From Coniochaeta sp. PMI_546 (taxonomy: Eukaryota > Ascomycota > Sordariomycetes > Coniochaetales > Coniochaetaceae): DNA of 64,000 nucleotides. This document shows positions 11,176 to 22,877 of this stretch, in pieces. The notes under the pieces are model-generated. The model was given only the letters and a program-made list of their open reading frames with translations. It had not been told where the DNA came from and did not search any database. The position numbers and the translations under genes were made by a program. Every line of letters begins with the position of its first letter. Position 1 is the stretch's first letter. The stretch covers positions 2,542,001 through 2,606,000 of the forward strand of contig MU271146.1 of assembly GCA_021432605.1 (NCBI GenBank), in the 5' to 3' direction.

Positions 11176-12603
11176 ATGAAGAGCCAACTGGTCCGGCGGA
11201 GCCTAGGGAGGAATACACCTCCCAAATGGCTCTCAGACCCGAGACACAGGTTCTTCTCCGTTTCGGCGCCAAGGAGAGAAATCCTCCCGGCGTCCACCCT
11301 ACCCGACCGCCTTGTCCCAAGCTACGTCGAGTCTCCCAGCACATCGCTGCTCTCCTTGCATTGGCCCAAGCCACCACGGAACATACTCCTCATGCCTAAG
11401 CTGTACGCACCACACGTTACCGTCTCGGCAGTCGAGTTCGCCAAGCACATACACGGGAACTACCCCGATCTCAACATCATCTTCGAGCGCAATGTCGCCG
11501 AAAACGTGCACGAAAAGCTTCCATTTCCCATATACACGGCCGATCCAACCGATGTCGGCGACCTGTTCCCCCAAAAGGTCGATCTGGTCACCACATTAGG
11601 CGGAGACGGCACGATACTCCGGGCGGCGAGCCTATTCTCGCACCGAGCCAGCGTGCCGCCTATCCTGTCCTTCAGTATGGGCTCACTGGGTTTCCTGGGC
11701 GAGTGGAAGTTCGAAGAATACAAGCGAGCCTGGCGAGAGGCCTACATGAGCGGCAGCAACGTGCCAGTGGAGGATCTCGTAGGACCGCACACCCAGACAG
11801 CCGTTCCGAATGGACGTGCAGGTGGCGGCGGTTCGGACAATTCGGACAATACCAAGTCCGGCTGGGACAGCGTGCGCGGCAAGAGCATGGGCATATACCG
11901 GACATCCAAGATCCTCCTCCGCCACAGACTCAAGGTGGGAGTCTACGACAGCAACGGCGTCAATATCAACGACCAGGTCATGCCTACCTCGGTTGCCGAG
12001 CCAGATCTCGGACTGCCCACCTTGCAATCCGCAGAGAAGAAGCGGTCCAGATCCTCTGCCCCGACTTCTCTACACGCCATAAACGAGGTGTCTATCGATC
12101 GAGGAGCCCACCCGCACCTCGCCATCATCGACATCTTCGTAAACAACCACTTCCTCACCGAAGCAGTAGCGGACGGCATCCTCATCAGCACGCCCACGGG
12201 CTCCACGGCCTACTCCCTCAGCGCAGGCGGGTCCATAGTCCACCCCCTCGTCAAATCCCTCCTCATAACCCCCATCAGCGCGCGCAGCCTCAGTTTCAGG
12301 CCCTTGGTCCTGCCGCTCAACACAAAAGTAGTCCTGCGCCTGAGCAAGCGCAACCGGGGCCGCGAGCTGCCCGTCTCCATCGACGGGAAGAGGCGTGCCG
12401 GGGTCGGCATCGGCATGGAAGTCCGCATCGAGGGCGAGCGGCTGGTGAAGACGCCCGAGGGCGGCTGGGCCGGCGGCGTGCCGTGTGTCATCCGAGCGAG
12501 TGGTAAGGGGGATTCGGAGGGCATTTCCGAGGATGATGACTCTTGGGTCGGGGGGCTGAACGAGCTGCTGAAGTTCAACTATCCGTTTGGAGAGGTGCAC
12601 TGA
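11176..12603 (+). CDS. NAD(H) kinase, probably mitochondrial (Pos5-like)
   Basis: A single exon of 475 residues. NAD kinase signatures are all present: T-T-L-G-G-D-G-T-I-L-R (GGDG diphosphate-binding loop), F-S-M-G-S-L-G-F-L, A-I-N-E-V-S-I-D-R-G, and S-T-P-T-G-S-T-A-Y-S-L-S-A-G-G. The enzyme phosphorylates NAD or NADH at the 2' hydroxyl of the adenosine ribose to make NADP(H). The first 30 residues are rich in Arg and Ser with few acidic residues and contain RRFFSVSA-like elements, a probable mitochondrial targeting sequence, which points to the Pos5 branch rather than Utr1. A Gly/Ser/Asn-rich insertion (about residues 210-235) and a second near 285 interrupt the conserved core, as is common in filamentous fungi. 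The preference for NADH over NAD is inferred from family only. Confidence 0.93.
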   Translation: MKSQLVRRSLGRNTPPKWLSDPRHRFFSVSAPRREILPASTLPDRLVPSYVESPSTSLLSLHWPKPPRNILLMPKLYAPHVTVSAVEFAKHIHGNYPDLNIIFERNVAENVHEKLPFPIYTADPTDVGDLFPQKVDLVTTLGGDGTILRAASLFSHRASVPPILSFSMGSLGFLGEWKFEEYKRAWREAYMSGSNVPVEDLVGPHTQTAVPNGRAGGGGSDNSDNTKSGWDSVRGKSMGIYRTSKILLRHRLKVGVYDSNGVNINDQVMPTSVAEPDLGLPTLQSAEKKRSRSSAPTSLHAINEVSIDRGAHPHLAIIDIFVNNHFLTEAVADGILISTPTGSTAYSLSAGGSIVHPLVKSLLITPISARSLSFRPLVLPLNTKVVLRLSKRNRGRELPVSIDGKRRAGVGIGMEVRIEGERLVKTPEGGWAGGVPCVIRASGKGDSEGISEDDDSWVGGLNELLKFNYPFGEVH

Positions 12604-13374
12604 GCTGCATATCGGGCGGCGACGAAGTGTCCATCTCACGGAAGCTGCCAGTGAGAGGTGTATCTGTCTTTGCATGTATTATTATTTGGCTTGATACCCC
12701 CAAAGGCTAGACTGATTCATCGTGTTAGGCTACGAAGTCCTGCAATCTGTTTTCTGTTCTTTTTCCCTCTTCACTCCTCCACCTCACCTCCCAGTATACT
12801 CTCTTGCCCTTTCTTTACGAACCCAGAGCAACTTCATGAGCCACGTTCGGTCGGTCGCAGAGACTGTGCATGACGGCCCGCATAATTGAGGAAAAGGCTG
12901 CATACGACGTGGTGGGATGCATCCCAAGCTCATTCGACTGCGCAGGTGTCGGGTGCAACCACACAGAAGAATGGCAGTGTTCTGAGGGTCGTTCCCCATT
13001 GGCGTCAGCGCTGCACACCGACCAACGCGACTCACAAATGTGCTGTTTTCTTGTATCCAGTTCTCAATCGGGAGGGCATCCAACTCACTTATCGAGCAAA
13101 TTAGGACTGTTCATGTGAGGGGCTCTGGCATTCGATTGAGCAATCATATCTTGGGAGTCAGCATAGCCTTGGCAAGGCTCTGGTCGAGGAGACAGATGTC
13201 GAGGGCGGAGGAAAAGATGGCAGTGAAAACATTATTTGAAGTGAACTGTCTCCCATCCCTGGACTTTTACAATGGGATCAAGACGAAGCAGGCACTTGCA
13301 CACTTCCGACCATCTTATTGTCTCTGGTATAGCCTCATATTTGCGCAAACTGTACCTTTGATTGTCTCCTGGCA
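12604..13374. other. Intergenic, no gene recognised
   Basis: 770 bases between the NAD kinase stop and the Helo-like gene start, both rightward. A C/T-rich stretch near 12745-12800 is the only visible feature; the open frames on both strands are short and without recognisable content. Confidence 0.5.
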
Positions 13375-14943
13375 ATGGACCCGATTAGTCTTGCTACTGC
13401 CGTCATAACAATCGGCGGCCTGGTCCTTACATCGGCAAGATTTGCCAAATCGCTGGACGAAGCTCGACGGTTCGACAAGGATATTAAGAAGATATGGCGC
13501 AGTTTCAGTGTCTTCGCTCCTCTGATGGACAGTGTGTCTATGTCTCTTGGCGACCTCTGCCGAGACCACGCAGACTCCGACGTCGTGCAATACATCGAGT
13601 ACTCAGGCCTGGCGACCAGCCTAGCAGAAACATCAGAAGACATCCGTGACCAGATCAGAGTGGTCAGGATACGATTCGAGGATGCCGCAGAGGCGAGGTA
13701 CCCGGGGAGGCTGTGGTGGACACTCGTGCACAAACCGGACATAGCCAAGCTCTATCCAGAGATGGAAAGTCTGAAGTTGTCCCTCATCTTGGTACAGAAT
13801 ACCATCAACTACAGCACCACGAAGGATTCAGGAAAGAAGTAAGTGCAGATTCTGAGACAAGAACGGCCTGCAGCATTTTCGTCTCGAGACACTGCGGAAC
13901 ACAAGGCTAACAAGTTGAATAGGAAGAGGCTAAGGCAAGCGATGAGGTTGCTCGAGAATACACTTATCACCATCCGAGAGGAGTACTTCTCCGAGGAACA
14001 GAAGGAGAATGTGGAACCTGTTGAACATGCTCGTTCCGTTACGCGCCTAGCACTTGACACCAACGGGTTGCTTTTGGAACTCAGCAAGAGTATGCGTAGG
14101 AGCGAGCGGATACCGGGGATAACACCTGCGCCGGCACCTCACGCGAGAACAGCGAGACAATATCGACGACGTCCGGATCTGGAAATCCACAGAAATGGCA
14201 GGGAGACTCGTGAAGAAATTCTGATTGATCCGCGACCACCACCTCAGGAGCTTCGCCCGACCAGACCATTCGGCACAAACGGCCGGACGGAGGCGAGCCC
14301 GAGGCCGAGATCCCATGTCGTTATCCCCGAAAGTGCACTGCGGCAGTACGAAGCTAAGCCCGTGGTGGAGCACCGAGGATACGTCGCAGAAGTGCACAGG
14401 GACAGCATGGCATCCGCTCGTTCGACGCTTTTAACGAGAGAAACATCGTCATCGACATTGCGGACGACACCGGAGACGCTCATCACACCTCTAACGCCCG
14501 GCCCAGCAGCGAGCTCCTTTACAGATGTCCGAGAGAAAAGAAACCATCATAGCCTCGTCGGCAAGGAGGGAGAAGCTATACAGGGACATATCGGGGCGGC
14601 GCCCGGCACGGTGGTCACCGCCCGACGGTTCGGAATGGAGTTGGACGAGAACTTCATCACCTCCCACAAGGCGCACGAGCTAGGCCTGGACATGGAAATG
14701 CTCGACCCGGAGGCGGATGGGGGCGAGATGGTGCTCGTGGTCTCGGAGGGAGGAAGGCAGGCCGAGAAGCGAGCCATCGGCACCGTCGAGACCACGTGGT
14801 TCACGTCCAACCCGCCGGGTTTCACGTTGAAGATGTGGGTTCTGGACGGACAGCTGCCTGACGGCATAACTATCGCGCTCGGGCGGCCCTTTGAGAAGAG
14901 GAGGAGGCACTACAACCGAGCTGCAATCGAGCGCCATCCCTGA
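13375..14943 (+). CDS. Helo-like N-terminal domain protein with retropepsin-like C-terminus
   Basis: Exons 13375-13838 and 13923-14943 give 494 residues; the intron has a GTAAGT donor, a CTAAC branch and a TAG acceptor. The N-terminus MDPISLATAVITIGGLV followed by amphipathic helices (to about residue 150) is typical of the fungal Helo-like/STAND N-terminal domain, found on NACHT/NLR-type proteins and related to membrane-disrupting HeLo domains. Here no NTPase follows. Instead there is a helical stretch (155-215), a charged Pro/Arg-rich linker, and a C-terminal block (about 383-485) with the look of a retropepsin-like fold: VVTARRFGMELDENFITSHK, an ELGLDMEML element, and a closing G-I-T-I-A-L-G-R-P-F. 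The D-[ST]-G catalytic triplet expected just before the ENFI element is not evident, so catalytic activity is doubtful. A role in self/non-self recognition is an inference. Confidence 0.75.
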
Positions 14944-15425
14944 GTGAGCAGAGTCGAGGGGTGCGGGTGCTCCGTCGGCTTACAACCTTGGCGACTTTTG
15001 ATATCATGGTAGCACCAGAATAAAGGAGTGACTATTCATTAGCAAACAAGGTGAATAAAGTGCAAGCAAGTAAGTATTGTCTGCAGCGAAGATGCAAGAC
15101 TCTCCTGAGTCTGCGTCTAATCCCAAGACCTCTAAAGAGTGCCATGTATAGACTATAAGACGCCGCCGAGATCCCTCTGAAGCGAGCCCTAGATCTCGGG
15201 AACCTCGAGGAGAGAACGAAGGATAGAAAGCCAGAATAGCAATTACCAAAAACCGAAGAGTTTTATAACTCAGAAAACAAAGAAAATTCGTCGCCATTCC
15301 TATCATTCCCATCCTTCGCCGTTTTTCCTTTTTTTTGATTGCCGTGTCGTGACCCGTACCAAAATTTGTCATTACCCGTACGTACCCGCGAAGCAAGAAT
15401 AATAATTGTCTATGTAGCCCTAGAG
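14944..15425. other. Convergent intergenic region
   Basis: 480 bases between two converging genes, with the 3' untranslated regions of both. It is A+T rich around 15240-15345, including a run of T near 15331. The minus-strand open frame across it lacks recognisable content. Confidence 0.5.
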
Positions 15426-18400
15426 TCACTCGTCCATGAAGTTGAAAGTCTGGTAACCCACCATCCAATCGCGTCTAAACATGCGCGACACAAAGAACAG
15501 CTCGTGCTCCCAGCAGCCGGGCAAGGGAGCTTGAGGAATCTCGTTTGCTGTGGTGCTATTTAGCCGCACTCTTTGGGTATCCGCTTCCAGTGACATACCT
15601 TCTTCAGCTTCCTGTATCAGTTGCACACTCCGCTCCATAAAGGCCACCTGTTCCGGCTCCAGGTTTTTGAGCATCGTCGTAGTGTCGAGGGCGTCCCAGT
15701 CTACGCCTTCAAGCACGTCGCAGTTGTAGTAGTCCCAGTAAGCTAGCAGTGGGTAGGCGGCCTTCTGGAGGTTTTCCACATACATGCCTAGCGCGGCGTA
15801 CTTGCCGGCACCATACCGTGTCTGGAGCATTTTCTTTCGTCAGCGTTGCAGCTCTTCATTAGAATATGTCGGCGGTCTCTACCTTTTGATGACGCTCCCG
15901 TGCCCATCGGTACCGATCCTTGGATGCAACCGAGATTTCGTGAAGAAGCATAAAGACAGCCAGGTACAAGGTGAACCAATCGTACTTGGGTGAGGACAGG
16001 TTATTCTCAAGGTCTCTGAGCACCTTCTTTAGCTGGGAAGGCAGGATCCTTTGGTTCTGGATGCTGTCGAACTGAGCGATGATCAATCTTGGAAGCGACA
16101 CCTCTTTCTCTCGCGTCCATGGATTCCTCAGCGGATAGCTATCGTCTTGAGGAGGTGTCATGTCTAATTTGTCTGGGCCGGCAAGCCAAACGGAACCCGT
16201 CGTGTGTCCTGCTCAATCGTCATTAGCGAGGGGGAGGACTTGCCAGGGAGACGGCGTACTCATGGACCAAACCAGTTTTACAACACCCATCAGCAGCTGC
16301 CACTCCTTCGTAGCCCGCTCCGTCTCAGACTCTCCTGTCATTCTTTTGTGCTGGCAAAGAGAGTTAGCGGGTCATCCTGCGGACGTACGGAGGATGCACC
16401 GTACTAGTTTTACGGCATGTTCGTGAACCATGCGGTAGGTCTCTTGCACGAGCGCGCCCGAAGAATGTGCAGCCTCTCGAAGGCCTTCCAATGCCGTCTC
16501 GCACAGGTAATTGCTGAAGTAGGTAGCGGTAGCGTGTATATCAGCAAGACAGTACGGTTCCAGATCAAGACGTTTTTGGACCCCGTTATCATCCCACTGC
16601 CTGTAGGTGACATCTCCCTCCTTGGGCTTGAACTTTCGGACCTGGACCACGATAGGCTTCCGAGAAAGCCCTTGAAGCATATGAATGGTCCTGATTATGC
16701 TGTCGGTCCGGTCGGCGATGTTGGCCATTTTGGTTCCCTCCCAGCGACGAGTCAAGCCCAGCCCACCGGGGCGAACGACATCGATAGAGGTAATAGTGCA
16801 TGTGCGACAACAGAGACTACGATGAATGATCTTGCCCGATTTCGACGTGGTGGTCTTCTGACACTTCAGACAGGGGGCTGCGGGATCATTATTTGCTATG
16901 CACTGCGCAAACTCAGCACAGAACTCCGGCGAGGAAAGGGTTCAGAGCGCTTACTCTAATCTTCTGCTTCCTGCAAGCAACGCAAGCCTTCATGAGCCGA
17001 GTCTTGTTGGTCTCTTCAAGTTTGTCGCGTTCGAATTCACCCCGCTTCTTCCGCGGCTTCTTATCTGGGAGTGATGAGTTCCTTGGCACAATGGTAAAGT
17101 CCTCAGTGCCCATTGATTCAGTTATGGAATCATTTCTGCTATAGCAGGCATGCTCCGCGCCGTCTTGCTGGATACTGCTGGGGCTGGAAAGGTTGATATA
17201 AGAGCTATTCGACGACGAGCTGTAAGGGTATGGATCATCCACAGAGTTTGTGCTCGATGCCAAACTACGCATCGTCTGCATCTTGGCTCCTACTTCATCG
17301 TCATCAGCGATGATGGTCTCTTCCACGTCGGAGTATGTGGTGTCGCCATCTTGAGCATTATACGGTTCATCCAAAGGGTGAAGAACTTCGATATACCGAC
17401 CAAGGTTCTGCGTTTGTTGTTGTTCATATTGCTGAGTCACTGCCAGGCGGATCGTCAGGGAGTCATGATCAGACCAGGAGTCATGTTCTAGTCCTGTTGG
17501 GTGTGCACTCATGGGACCTTGCCTGAGTGAGCCACCAAAGGCAGCATCGGAGCTATCAGACCCAATAACGGGGGCAGCGTAATCATGAGTGATTGCGGCA
17601 GAACCGGGGCCGTTGGAAAACTCATGGAAGGTATTGAGGGAGCGAGGCAGCACGGCGGGATATCCTTCTACACCTGGAACGGTTCGGGACGGCTGCTGAG
17701 CATAGTCTGTTGACCCCACTGCTAACACTTGGTCGTACTGGGTGAGACGATGTAGAGGAACGGACGATGGAGAATGTACCGTAAAATGGTCCCGTGCCTG
17801 ATGAACCTCAGGATAGCTACCTCTGTATTGCTTCTGGCCACCTGTCGGAGATGTGGGAACACGCATATCTGTTGGCAGGTATGCGTTGTCCGAACCACTA
17901 ATCTCTGAATTATATGGAGTGTACGGTGTGTAAGGAGGCGTCTGGCTTTGAGCGGATGTCGGTAGAGGTCCTGGAGGGAAACTTCGATTGACAGACGGCA
18001 GAGGCAAGCCCAAGCCTGTTAAAGCAGTTGTCGGAGACTGCGATTGCGATATGTGACTAAGGGGACCTCCCACGGATACGGGATAATGATTGACGTCGGG
18101 CCGAAAGTGCAGGACCGGGTCGAACCCGCATTCATCATGTCCTGGAAGAAGATATTGGTCCCAAGTTCCAGTCAAACCAACACCGGTAGGAGCGGCACGA
18201 CCATTAAAACTTTGATGTTGGTATGATAGGCTGTTGTTGGTGGCTGCAGATCCGAGAGCAGGATCTCCGTGGAAGCCCCCTGAATCCCACCGGGAAGCCG
18301 CGTTACGCAAGTGAGAATCGTGACCCCGGTCTCTCGCAGTCACCAGAGGCTGGCCAGTGGCTTTATGGCGTGTGATGGAACTCCAAGACCTCTTCGAAGT

Positions 18401-18624
18401 ATGGGCATCTATGTCAAGCGGGCTGGCTGGCCGTTTATTGACGCCCCAGGCTGTCTGGAGAGAGGGTTTTGCTAGTGTCAACCAGTGTACCAGGTAAGAA
18501 AATTCCAAGAAGTGATGACAATGTCGGGGTGAAGCAGGTGCAGGGACGAAGGGGCTGGAGGACAAGGGAAATATTTATTTACGTGCGATATAGCCACCAC
18601 ATCCTGACCAGGTTCGTCCTCCAT
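15426..18624 (-). CDS. Zn2Cys6 transcription factor with central zinc cluster (seven exons)
   Basis: Exons 18624-18583, 18454-16955, 16902-16389, 16334-16260, 16208-15883, 15821-15599 and 15529-15426 join to 927 residues with all phases closing. The start MEDEPGQDVVAISH is an upstream 42-nt exon; the long second exon has no usable ATG near its beginning. The zinc cluster spans the second intron at about residue 505-545: C-V-A-C-R-K-Q-K-I-R-C, then P-C-L-K-C and after a long gap I-I-H-R-S-L-C. The spacing between fifth and sixth Cys is 16, longer than the usual 6-8, a variant seen in a subgroup of fungal regulators. About 500 residues of Ser/Pro/Gln/Gly-rich, probably disordered sequence precede it, unlike the usual N-terminal placement. 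The C-terminal 380 residues are helical. Targets are unknown. Confidence 0.85.
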
Positions 18625-21600
18625 CGACCCGTACCTGTGGTTTTAAGTGTTTTGGACTTGGTATCACGCTGTGTGAGGGTTGTCTTCGCATCCAATCCGA
18701 TTACCGGTCCGGCTTCCTGGCTCTCCAAATCTGGGCCAACACCCAACCAACAGGAGTGCCTGTAGGAGGCTGCACGCCGACACCGCTGCAGAAAGCAACC
18801 AGGCCAATGCGGAATTGAATTGACTGACCGTGATTGACCGCGAGTACTCTCAGGAAAAGAAAGCTACTTCAGCTACAACAAGATGACGCACGCAGAGTGA
18901 AACCGGTGAGAACCGTGCAGTCGCTCGGCAATGGTAGTAAGATGCGGTGGGTTGCACACGAGTGGCAAGGGTGTTGGAACCGGGGATGGTGGTTTGGGGG
19001 ACGCCGAATGGAACCGTTCCCCTCAGTACTGCGGCTGCGGCCAGTCGATTTGCGATCACGAATTCACGGTTTTGGCGATATAGCCACTCTGCAGTGCTTG
19101 AAATGCTTGCATCAGACCATGCCTCCCACGAACGCGGGTATCGGTGGTCCTGTTCCTGGAGACGAGAGGAGACAGGGCGACTATAACGTACGCACAGTGG
19201 CCAGTTTGACGGTGACCACTCCGCCGGCAAAATATGGTTATCGGACAGCGGTGACAGTGGACCCCAGTCACGATGTCGACCAGTAGTCTCAGTTGGTTAG
19301 CCCGCTGTCTATACAGATTCGCCCGTCTGGCTTGCCGTGTGGTGGGCGACTTTCGGTCTTGTCGATCCTGCTTGTTGCTGAAAGGACTGGAGGGACGCGC
19401 CCAAGTTGGGTGTTAGGCCAAGACGGGGTCAAGATGCCAGGATTGGCGCGCGATAGAACAGTACAGGACCTGGGTGAAGGACTCAGGATTCCAGAAAGGG
19501 CAGGCAGCACGAAGATGCGCAAGAAGCACGAAACGATTTGCGGTGTCCGACCAATGTCAACGTCAAGAGAACGAGCTCAACGAGCGTCGCGACCACTCGC
19601 CCCGTACGTCCGAGTGTACAGCACGGAGTCGATGTCGGGGTCTCGGCCGGCAGAGAGGCACCATGCCCGGGCTTGTACACCTGTGTCTTGCCGTGATGGA
19701 GGATCTCACCTCAGCACGAGCCAGCAGGAGCCAGCACGAACTAGTACGACCGGCACGGCTTCCGGTACCGTGGGTACCGTGTGGTTGGGACTCGAGCCTT
19801 CCTTCCGTCGCGCAAAGAGCGATGGCACGGACGGATCCCGTGTGGCCAGGTTATATGTGGGCTTGACCGGCTTCACGAAAAAGCTTGGTTGTTTGACGGG
19901 ACGTTGTCCAACACTACCTTCGCAGTTTTGGCACTAGACCGCTGCAAGAGCCCAGGAGGTCTATCAGAAGGTGGCGTTATTGTCACGGAACGCCGGGTGT
20001 GAAGCGATGTTGAGATTGGAATCTCAGGCCTTGATTCGATAAGAACGCAAGCGAACACGTACACAACCTGGGAGGAGCTTTCGTGCCACCTGCGGGGTTG
20101 ATCGAGTGAAAGCTTCGGAAACCTCGCAAGAAAAGGAGGAGAGGATGGAATGCAAAGGAGGCAGGAACACATCGCCAGCTCCGCCAACATCGCTCAACGG
20201 TGAGAGCCTTCCATTCCAGATTGTGTACCTCCTACCCCCCTGTCAATTTGAAGCCGGTGAGGGTCAGCTCGGTCTACCTCAGGAAGGTGCAAGGTTGACG
20301 CGCCACTCGGAAGCATCCCTTGCAGCCAATGCTTGGCAGCGATACTTCCTTGCCTCCACTTTTTCCACCTCCTACGACACCTCTACCACATGAAACTGAT
20401 GAAGTCCATATCGACGTTTTTGTGTCATTTTTCTGTCCAAGACCTACAAGAACTATCAATTCGGAAAAGCAGGATGGCATTTGTGGAAATGCAGTCTTCT
20501 CTGCCACCGAGCAGAAGGCTTAAAGCGGTGGCTGTTCCAGTGTCCAGGTCCGTCATCGATCGGCAGGTTCAGTGTCGACATGTCCACCATGGACTCGCAC
20601 GACGTGCTCTTACCAAGGGCGTCTTCTCCATCCTACGGCTTCCTCCAGAGCTCATGCTAACACTTTTGGCACTCTGAAGAGATTGGATAGATAGTCGCGC
20701 AAAGATCGACGTCTGTGCCCGGGTGCTTGAGGTTACTTAAGGGAAACTCTGGTCCTGGGAGAGTCAAGGTACCTGGCCTGAGGTGACTCTCAACACAGCA
20801 TGGACCTTGCCTGCTATCTCAGCAAGGCGCAATGGGACTTCGTGTTTCGCATCAGTGTGCTAACAGCGATTTCTATGGAGCGGGAACCAGCTAAGCAACC
20901 ACCGGGTGACACCACACACATCCGGCACCAACCGTTCAGGCGATGGAGGGGTTGCCAACCTACCTTAGTCTGGTCAATGACGCCGAGAAGCGCTTGCCAA
21001 CCGCATCTTAGTGAGGCTAACAGCCATGAACAGGGCAAATAACGGACAAATCACCCACATGCTCGGATCAAACTGCCCGGACGAGGGGAAGGGAGGAGGA
21101 AAAAAGAAATGACAGATAGCAAAAAAGAAAAGACCAGCTGGGTAGTGTGACTCCAAAAATAAAAACTAATTCACGGCTACGTGTCTGGCGCGAGACTGGT
21201 TTCCCTCTGAACCTTTCACTTTTCATCGAAGAGGGTAAGAGTTCAGTATTACTTTGAGCGGGCCATAGCGAAGAAGGGCTGCAGGCGACCGATCGTCTTG
21301 CAAGACCCCAAGTTTGCCAAGTCCACCATATTGGAGCTTACGCTGTTTAGGACGAGCCTGCAAGCCACCATCCGCTCAGTTGCGTAGCCAGTCATATTGT
21401 GACACTGTAGCTGCCAACCTTTACTACAAGTTGCATACCTTATACAGCACTCACCGGTTGAAATGGCCATGCCCATCACCCTGTCAACACCAGCTTGAAC
21501 AGAACCCTACCATTCGCAGCAAGACCAGTCATCCCCCCTTAGGAAGAAAAGAAAAGGGTGCTCATAATATCAGTGCAGTTTCTTCCTTGCATATCTTATA

Positions 21601-22877
21601 CGAAGGTAGTTTCTGTCAGGGGCCCTTGAGGGACGTCTGTTTGATGACAGGTAGCACAAGGCTTTGGTATCTGTCAGGTTAATGTACTCCATACGGGGAA
21701 CAACTTGATGTTCCGCATTCTCCCTCCAGGGGGCGGATCGCGACCGACGTGGTCTTACAATGTATGAGCTCATATCATTGTGGCATTGCCCACGCCTGTC
21801 AGCCGGGCCGAACCATAGCGTCAGTATTGGTACCTGATGATGTGCCGCTGTCTGGTTCGCCAGCTCACATAATGCCTCGACAATGAAGCGTCGAAAGGAG
21901 CCGATGAGGCATGTATCAGTTGCATGGGTGTCTGAGACCACTCAATTAGACTTGGTACAAGAGGAAGAAATCGCACCACTAATCGAGTCAGGCTGTCTCG
22001 GATGGCAAGAGTCTTTGTGGAAAGCCTCACGGGTTTTACAAGGCAATGCGCGGAATCAAGAGCCTGCTGTACTTTGAGCAAGCGTAGACATAGACAAGCC
22101 TGATAAGTCGGAGTACGCTGTCTTGAAGTGGAGGTTTTCTGACAGACAGGAGGATGAGATAATCATTCTTAAGCTGCCGGTGTCCTCTTCTCAATATAAA
22201 TCAATAGGAGGCTCGATCGTTTACTGCAGACTTCTCGCCATTGTCAGTCTCCTCTCGGGAATGAAACTCTGTCGCCGTCAGCCGTGTACGTGTTTCGGTC
22301 AGGTAGCTCTGCCGTGCCCTTATCCGTAGGAGGAACCACTCTATTCCACATCCACCAACAGCAGCGGCAGAAGTACATGGTGGTGGGCGTCAGTCTCCTC
22401 GTCAACAGCAACCGATGGCATTCCATCGTGGTAATTATCGACATGGGGGGGTGAAGAACCGGTGAACGACCTGTGGAATCAACAGCGAGTAACCTTGGTC
22501 ATGCTCGAGCGACATGGACAACCGGTGGAAGCGAAGCTATCGATCCGCATCCGTGACACGACGAAGATGGGGGCGTCTCGTCCAAACTAGCCATCTGATT
22601 AGCCCCGACATCGCGGCCGCTGCCATCCAACTGCGACGTCGGTCCTTGACTAAACCAAAAACGAGCCGAGTATATCGTGGCTCTATAGGGGAGGTGGATT
22701 CGCTGGTAAGCGCATCAACCGAAGCCGAAATGGGTCACTTCTGGTGTTGAAAACGTAGACAAAAGCTGGGCCAGCCTGTCAGATTGGATGTCCCAGTGTC
22801 TTGCATCTTATCATCGTGAATGAAAACTGAGATCTTTCTGCGAACCAACCTGTGCTACCTGCTGCCAACGCCACAGG
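18625..22877. other. 4.2-kb intergenic stretch, no gene recognised
   Basis: Lies between the divergent starts of the zinc-cluster regulator and the TauD-type gene. Many overlapping short frames on both strands (for example 19293-19937 plus, 21570-21941 minus) lack domains and coding-like splice structure. A long regulatory region or noncoding transcript is possible. There is an AGGTACCT palindrome at 20767 and an A-rich stretch at about 21090-21135. Confidence 0.45.

Noticed and set aside
11703-12506. Plus-strand frame of 267 codons inside the NAD kinase gene
   Set aside because: Overlaps the clear NAD kinase frame; Arg/Gln/Pro-rich shadow without domain.
18465-18565. Start of the zinc-cluster regulator within the long exon
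   Set aside because: The frame there starts at TTG, and no ATG is near; an upstream ATG exon at 18624 splices cleanly into it.
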